From: Archangium sp.
Lineage (GTDB): Bacteria > Myxococcota > Myxococcia > Myxococcales > Myxococcaceae
Assembly: GCA_016792935.1 (NCBI GenBank)
Contig: JAEUJS010000713.1
Span: 1 to 34,878, forward strand
Length of the DNA stretch: 34,878 nucleotides
Direction of reading: 5' to 3'
Position numbers and translations under genes: made by a program. Below the pieces are notes generated by a model. The model worked only from the letters and a program-made list of their open reading frames with translations. It ran no database searches and was not told the DNA's origin. This document shows, one piece after another, positions 31,501 through 34,878 of the stretch (positions are counted from its first letter, which is position 1; every line of letters begins with the position of its first letter).

Positions 31501-32424
31501 GGCTCCGCGACTGCGGGCACGAGCGGAGGCAATGGCACTCCGGGCATCGGCGCCGGCAACGGAGCTCCCGGCGGCAACGGCTCGTGCGACAGCGCGGCGG
31601 GCGCGGGTGGACCGGGCGGCTTCTCGGCGTGTGGACGCACGGGCGGCAACGGAGGCAACGGCGGGGCTGAAGGCTCCAACAACGGACAGACGGGCGGCCA
31701 GGGCATCTCCGGAATCGGCGGCGGTGGCGCAGGTCCGTCGTGCAACGCGAACTCGACGCTCTGCTTGAGCGGTGGCTGCACCGCTGGCGGCGCAGGGAAC
31801 GGACAGAGCGGCAGCAGCGGCGGCGTAGGCTCGAACGGCGCAGCGGGAAACATGGCGTTGCTCGTCGGGCAGTACTTCGTGACGGCCGACGGCGCGGATG
31901 GAACGGATGGCGCTGACGGCAACGGCGGCGGTGGCGGTGGCGGCGGTGGTGGCCAGGGCGGCCCGTGCGTCGATGACGGCGGAGGCAACGGCGGCGGCGG
32001 CGGTGGTGGCGGCGGCTGCCACGGCGGCCTCGCGCGCGGCGGCACCGGCGGTGGCTCGTCGTTCGCGGTGTTCCTCATCAACTCCACCGGCATGCGCATC
32101 GAGAACTCGACGCTGACGTCGTCGAACGCGGGCGCGGGCGGCAGCGGCGGCTCGGGTGGCGGCGGAGGCCCCGGCGGCAGCGGTGCATCGGGCGCGACGG
32201 CGTGCACCGGCGAAGTCGGTCGCGGCGGCAACGGTGGCAACGGCGGCAGCGGCGGCGCGGGCGGTCACGGCGGCGGCGGCCAGGGCGGCTACTCGTTCTC
32301 GCTCTACAAGTTCAGCTCCAACCCCACGCTCGTGAACGTGAACTACTTCAACGGCTCGGGTGGTGCGGGCGGCGCGTCTCCGGGCAACACCGGCGCGACC
32401 GGCCTCTCCGGCAACTTCAACTGA
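28555..32424 (+). CDS. Large MopE-like Cys/Asp-repeat lipoprotein with beta-helix and Gly-rich tail
   Basis: This 1289-residue protein starts with a lipoprotein signal ending LPAC (Cys23). Residues about 30-200 are Cys-rich. Five MopE-type 'putative metal-binding' motifs follow (CNGLDDDCDGQTDED near 205, CDDKDNNCNGQIDD near 256, CDGIDNNCNDQTDE near 277, CDRIDNDCDNRIDE near 462, CDGADNDCDGTVDE near 645). Between them are about eight repeats of the form NCGxC...NCN...DGCEV. Residues about 846-980 look like a parallel beta-helix (KALPKRTIQAGVNAANSS, HVYVSEGTYLETVTL). The last 300 are Gly-rich (31500-32420 in DNA). Such proteins are surface-exposed; Asp/Cys motifs may bind Ca2+ or Cu. The ATG at 28555 opens the signal peptide; the frame continues about 295 codons upstream through the divergent kinase gene only as a shadow. 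Confidence 0.9.
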   Translation: MNSSLRALATLFAIASVVVLPACQCQRRAAIETPIAELQSCPEDERCETGLCDAEPGGEKVCLRTCSAGCRQSDVCTTLAADRFACVPERAGLCKTCEADSDCPRLADKCIQLGGAKFCGRDCTFDDSCPSTFRCADSISAIDGSSVGKQCQPVTGDCACTAATTGQQVPCEVTNSAGRCLGVKICEPPSGFTACNAKTPANETCNGLDDDCDGQTDEDLGESTCGVGECLRTTPNCVGGVAQTCVPGTPVMEVCDDKDNNCNGQIDDNASVSPEICDGIDNNCNDQTDEGFNLATDPNNCGMCGLVCNVPGNTVSSYACVGGVCGIGTCAMGRSNCNQQYADGCEIDVTTDVSHCGQCMNACMTPNGTPACVVGACRIGTCNQGFANCNGQIPDGCEVDTTSSVGNCGACNAVCNAANANNSCVNSVCAFTCQPNWYDADGIRTNGCEYACIRTNNGVEQCDRIDNDCDNRIDEDFDLTSNPLHCGMCNRACSAPFATTSCTASNCGIVSCNAGRANCNGQYVDGCEVDTQNTLAHCGGCNQACAPANATPRCNAGMCQIQSCNANYQNCNGTQSDGCEVNTTNNISHCGACNSPCNLPNAVPICSNSLCTIGACLPGFINLNNTALDGCEYQCTVTNNGVEACDGADNDCDGTVDEGFNLSTDINNCGMCGRACSAPNVSVPACIAGSCRIQFCAANFVDCNLQFNDGCEVNTTSNINNCGACGNLCSFPNATPVCSASSCQIQSCNATWRNCNSIAGDGCEINIENNPDACGNCTTICPNRPNSVRYCSLNACGFSCTGGFLDQDGLASNGCEYTCTPTGADDPDDTGTDQNCDGIDGDESRAIFVALTGLDLNPGTKALPKRTIQAGVNAANSSRPHVYVSEGTYLETVTLRAGISIFGGYAATAGWTRSPLYTTTIQQDITTNGRVMALLGVNINTATTVAYVTVRANNAQGTSASTYGVHCVACNSLTLKRVNVIAGSATAGTSGGNGTPGIGAGNGAPGGNGSCDSAAGAGGPGGFSACGRTGGNGGNGGAEGSNNGQTGGQGISGIGGGGAGPSCNANSTLCLSGGCTAGGAGNGQSGSSGGVGSNGAAGNMALLVGQYFVTADGADGTDGADGNGGGGGGGGGGQGGPCVDDGGGNGGGGGGGGGCHGGLARGGTGGGSSFAVFLINSTGMRIENSTLTSSNAGAGGSGGSGGGGGPGGSGASGATACTGEVGRGGNGGNGGSGGAGGHGGGGQGGYSFSLYKFSSNPTLVNVNYFNGSGGAGGASPGNTGATGLSGNFN
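31500..32420. repeat. GGC/GGN-rich low-complexity DNA
   Basis: The 3' quarter of the MopE-like gene is dominated by runs such as GGCGGCGGTGGCGG that encode Gly, Asn, Ser and Ala. The bias makes long false open frames on both strands here, and such DNA is prone to slippage and assembly error. Confidence 0.8.
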
Positions 32425-32454
32425 GCTTCTGAAGTTGTGACATGAAGTGACGTC

Positions 32455-33465
32455 GTGAGCGCTCCCACGTCGCTGCAGATTCCCATCTCGCGTCTGCTCG
32501 CTGACGAGCAGTACGACCTGAAGCTCGAACTCATCGAGGGCCAGGAAGGGCTCGATCATTCCATCTCGAGCAGCCGCATTCAGAAACCCGGCCTCGCGTT
32601 GACGGGCTTCACCGAGCATCTCCACCCCGAGCGCGTGCAGGTCTTCGGCAACACCGAGATTTCGTACCTGCGCACGCTGTCGGAAGACCAGCAGCGCGAC
32701 GTGTTGTCGAAGTTGTTCGAAGCGCGGCTGGCGTGCGTGGTGGTGACGAAGGGGCTCGAGATTCCGCGCCCGTTGCTCGAGGGCTGTCGTCGCACGCGCC
32801 TCGCGCTGATGCGCACGCCGCTGGTGAGCTCGGCCTTCATCTCGCAAGTGCAGAGCTTTCTCGAGGAGGCGCTCACCGCGACGGGTTCGCTGCACGGCGT
32901 GCTCATCGACGTGTTCGGCGTCGGCGTGCTGCTGCTCGGAAAATCCGGCATCGGCAAGTCGGAGATTGCGCTCGACCTCATCATGCGCGGCCACCGGCTC
33001 GTCGCTGACGACATCGTCAACCTCACGCGCAAACAGGGCGACGTGTACGGCCACGGCAACGACCTCATCCAGCACCACATGGAGATTCGCGGCCTCGGCA
33101 TCCTCAACATCAAGGACCTGTTCGGCGTCGCGTCGGTGCGGGACAGGAAGAAGATTGAGCTCATCATCGAGTTGGTCGAGTGGACGAGCGGCGCGGAATA
33201 CGACCGGCTCGGGCTCGATGAGAAGACGATGTCGCTCGTCGGAGTCGAGGCGCCGCTCTCGGTCGTGCCCGTTCGACCGGGCCGCAACATGACGACCATC
33301 GTCGAGGTCGCCGCGCGCAATCACCTGCTCAAGCTGCGAGGCCACCACTCCGCGCTCGAGTTTGCGGAAAAGCTCACCCGCGCGATTTCGAGCGCCGAGG
33401 GCCGCGTCGGCACCCCCATCGGAACGAGCGGGGTCCGCCGGCACGACGAGGAAGAGTCAGAGTGA
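32455..33465 (+). CDS. hprK: HPr kinase/phosphorylase
   Basis: This 336-residue protein has an N-terminal substrate-like domain (about 1-130) and a C-terminal kinase domain. Visible motifs are the catalytic His147 in SLHGVLID, Walker A GKSGIGKSE at 162-170, VADD with the catalytic Asp region at about 180-183, and the HprK signature EIRGLGILNIKDLFG at about 210-224. It phosphorylates and dephosphorylates HPr on Ser46 (or an HPr-like protein) and so links PTS carbon signalling to regulation. The start is a GTG; the stop is followed after 1 base by repeat R6 and then rapZ. No HPr gene is in the window. Confidence 0.95.
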   Translation: MSAPTSLQIPISRLLADEQYDLKLELIEGQEGLDHSISSSRIQKPGLALTGFTEHLHPERVQVFGNTEISYLRTLSEDQQRDVLSKLFEARLACVVVTKGLEIPRPLLEGCRRTRLALMRTPLVSSAFISQVQSFLEEALTATGSLHGVLIDVFGVGVLLLGKSGIGKSEIALDLIMRGHRLVADDIVNLTRKQGDVYGHGNDLIQHHMEIRGLGILNIKDLFGVASVRDRKKIELIIELVEWTSGAEYDRLGLDEKTMSLVGVEAPLSVVPVRPGRNMTTIVEVAARNHLLKLRGHHSALEFAEKLTRAISSAEGRVGTPIGTSGVRRHDEEESE

Positions 33466-33466
33466 T

Positions 33467-33505
33467 ACTCCCTCTCCTTGCGCCAGCGGGGAGAGGAGGG
33501 GCTGA
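33467..33505. repeat. Divergent short palindromic repeat R6
   Basis: The unit ACTCCCTCTCCTTGCGCCAG then CGGGGAGAGGAGGGGCTGAA has arms CCTCTCC / GGAGAGG around a nine- to ten-base loop and lies between hprK and rapZ. It belongs to the R1-R4 type in form but has diverged. If transcribed, it could form a hairpin between the two genes. Confidence 0.6.
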
Positions 33506-33520
33506 ATCGAGCACACACGC

Positions 33521-34369
33521 ATGAAGAGCATCCTCGTCATCACCGGCATGTCGGGCTCGGGCAAGTCGACCGCCATTCGCGCGCTCGAAGACTCGGGCTG
33601 GTTCTGCATCGACAACTTGCCGGCGCCGCTGCTGCTCAAGGTGACTGAGCTCGGTGAGTCGAAGGACCAGCTCGCGTTCGTCATCGACGTGCGCGAGGGG
33701 CAGTTCCTCAAGGACGCTCCGCGGTTTCTCGAAGACGCGCGGAGAGCCGGCCATCACGTCGAGGTGCTCTTCCTCGATTCGTCCGATGACGCGTTGACGC
33801 GGCGCTACTCCGAGACGCGTCGCCGCCATCCCCTCGCGGGCTCGGGCGGAGTCACCGAAGGCATCGCGAAGGAACGCGAAGCGCTCGCGGCCTTGCGCCA
33901 ACACGCGGAGCACGTGCTCGACACCAGCTCGATGACGGTGCACGAGCTGCGGCGTGAAGTGACGACGCGGTTTGGGGGCGCGAAGACGGGCCTCTCGCTC
34001 ACCGTGATGTCGTTCGGCTTCAAATACGGAGCGCCCAGCAACGCCGACCTCGTCTTCGACGTGCGTTTTCTGCCGAACCCGTTCTTCGTGCCGGAGTTGA
34101 AAGCGCTCACCGGTCGCGATCCGAAGGTGGCGACGTTCGTGCTCGATCGTCCGGACACCTGGGTGTTCATGGACAAACTGTTCGAGCTGCTCGAGTTCCT
34201 CGTGCCGCGCTACCAGAAGGAAGGGAAGTCGTACGTCACGGTGGCGATTGGATGTACCGGCGGCAAGCACCGCTCGGTGGCCATCGCGCATGCGTTGGCG
34301 GCGCGGCTCAAAGAGTCCTCGTGGGGAGCGCACACGCACTTGATGGATCGCGACTCCGAGAAGGAGTGA
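33521..34369 (+). CDS. rapZ: RapZ-family nucleotide-binding protein / RNase adaptor
   Basis: This 282-residue protein has Walker A GMSGSGKS at 9-16, [11 protein letters not shown], and the C-terminal domain with [18 protein letters not shown] and [10 protein letters not shown] (about 244-253), which match E. coli RapZ and B. subtilis YvcJ throughout. E. coli RapZ binds the sRNA GlmZ and delivers it to RNase E, controlling glucosamine-6-phosphate synthase; the C-terminal domain also senses GlcN6P. The same function is inferred but the sRNA is not known here. The length matches the family. An AAGGAG overlaps the end of this gene and serves the next gene, which starts 2 bases later. Confidence 0.95.
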   Translation: MKSILVITGMSGSGKSTAIRALEDSGWFCIDNLPAPLLLKVTELGESKDQLAFVIDVREGQFLKDAPRFLEDARRAGHHVEVLFLDSSDDALTRRYSETRRRHPLAGSGGVTEGIAKEREALAALRQHAEHVLDTSSMTVHELRREVTTRFGGAKTGLSLTVMSFGFKYGAPSNADLVFDVRFLPNPFFVPELKALTGRDPKVATFVLDRPDTWVFMDKLFELLEFLVPRYQKEGKSYVTVAIGCTGGKHRSVAIAHALAARLKESSWGAHTHLMDRDSEKE

Positions 34370-34371
34370 AC

Positions 34372-34878
34372 GTGTTTCTTCGTGACGAGGCGTTGTTCAG
34401 CGCGCTGCGCGCGAAGTATCCGAACGGAGCCATCGCGGAGGTCTCGGTCGCTGGCTCCGAGGTCATCGTGCGGAGCGCGCGACCGGGAATTCTCATCGGC
34501 AAGGCGGGCAAGGTCGCCGAGGAGATCATCGCGTGGCTGCGGGCCGAGCGCGGTCCTGAGACGACCTTGCGCATCGAAGAGATTCGGCGCGCGGAAGTGA
34601 ACGCGGTGCTCGTCGCGGATGCGGTGGTGATGAAGTTGGCGCGCGACGTTCCGCTGCCGCGCTCGGTCGACCTGCAGGCCGAGCTGGCGCTCCGGGCGGG
34701 CGCGCTCGGGTGCCGCATCGTGGTGAGTGGTGGAGCGACGCACGAGTTTCTTGCGGGCGTTACCGTCGGTGACGAGTCGTCATTCACCGCGAGCGCGGAA
34801 TGGCAGCCGCCGTTCATGGTCGATGAGAACGACAACGAAATTCCTCCGCCGCCTCAGGTGGGCCCGCCGAAAGTCTTC
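34372..34878 (+). CDS. Ribosomal-protein-S3-like KH-domain protein, 3' end outside the window
   Basis: A frame opened by GTG runs 169 codons to the window end without a stop. It aligns by eye with the KH part of ribosomal protein S3: SARPGILIGKAGK (residues 35-47) corresponds to TARPGIVIGKKGE of E. coli S3, and RIEEIRRAEVNAVLVADAVV followed by ALRAGALGC and VVSGG to NIAEVRKPELDAKLVADSI, AMRLGAKGIKV and VSGR. The GxxG RNA-binding loop (GKAG) is intact. The S3 basic run FRRAMKR is replaced by LPRSVDL and the R/GRVPL end is absent; the tail is Pro/Asp-rich (ENDNEIPPPPQ). This is therefore a paralogue, not the S10-operon S3. GGAG (34363-34366) precedes the GTG by five bases, inside rapZ. Confidence 0.8.
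   Translation, partial: MFLRDEALFSALRAKYPNGAIAEVSVAGSEVIVRSARPGILIGKAGKVAEEIIAWLRAERGPETTLRIEEIRRAEVNAVLVADAVVMKLARDVPLPRSVDLQAELALRAGALGCRIVVSGGATHEFLAGVTVGDESSFTASAEWQPPFMVDENDNEIPPPPQVGPPKVF

Noticed and set aside
31084..33444. 786-codon open frame on the - strand
   Set aside because: It runs across the Gly-rich tail and through hprK on the other strand, giving Ala/Arg-rich product without motifs; GC bias explains it.
33486..33501. GGGGAGAGGAGGGG as a ribosome site for rapZ
   Set aside because: It is about 20 bases from the ATG and is part of repeat R6; spacing is too long.
1..34878. tRNA, rRNA, riboswitch or CRISPR array
   Set aside because: No cloverleaf with a CCA-type end, no rRNA-like conserved stretch, no regularly spaced direct repeats were found by eye; a covariance-model search would be needed to be certain.

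Overview
The window is high-GC bacterial DNA with dense, short-spaced genes. Several features point to a myxobacterium-like member of Myxococcota: two large membrane-anchored Ser/Thr protein kinases, many lipoproteins with Gly-rich linkers, MopE-like Cys/Asp repeat proteins, a kinase/ECF sigma pair, a mannose-family PTS IIB protein, and HPr kinase next to RapZ. The lineage is an inference from gene content. No rRNA, tRNA, CRISPR array or complete insertion sequence was seen.

Layout. 28-4694 (+): a small membrane-anchored protein, an HTTM-like membrane protein, an outer lipoprotein and a WD40-like beta-propeller. 4681-10544 (-): a probable operon of SDR oxidoreductase, unknown protein, SbcD/YhaO-like phosphoesterase and SbcC/YhaN-like ATPase. 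10589-12580 (+): a DinG/XPD-family helicase. 12616-14095: an accessory island in which an AbiEi/DUF559-like gene lies between two copies of a palindromic repeat. 14098-19560 (-): ECF sigma factor, Ser/Thr kinase with TPRs, two lipoproteins and a secreted protein. 19614-26485: housekeeping and metabolic genes (YfcF-like GST, MTA/SAH nucleosidase, YebC-family regulator, apt, a membrane protein, an M1 aminopeptidase, a small membrane protein, a PTS IIB). 26491-26696: a relic with the same order of parts as the accessory island but without the gene. 26704-28434 (-): a zinc-ribbon/kinase/LamG-like protein. 28555-32424 (+): a 1289-residue MopE-like lipoprotein. 32455-34878 (+): hprK, rapZ and a protein cut by the window end that resembles the KH part of ribosomal protein S3.

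Three points stand out. (1) A stand-alone paralogue of ribosomal protein S3 follows rapZ by 2 bases; RapZ is itself an RNA-binding RNase adaptor in enterobacteria, so an RNA-regulatory partnership is an attractive but untested idea. (2) A palindromic element family (copies near 430, 12616, 13940 and 26607) is associated with an AbiEi/DUF559-like gene. A leader motif before that gene recurs at 26491 at identical distance from an ATG, followed by only 18 codons and a half-element, as expected for a deleted second copy. (3) The SbcCD-like pair has lost several metal-binding histidines of the nuclease, and its ATPase has no zinc-hook cysteines.

A second, short palindromic repeat family (six sites) is scattered through intergenic gaps and once lies in frame inside a coding sequence.
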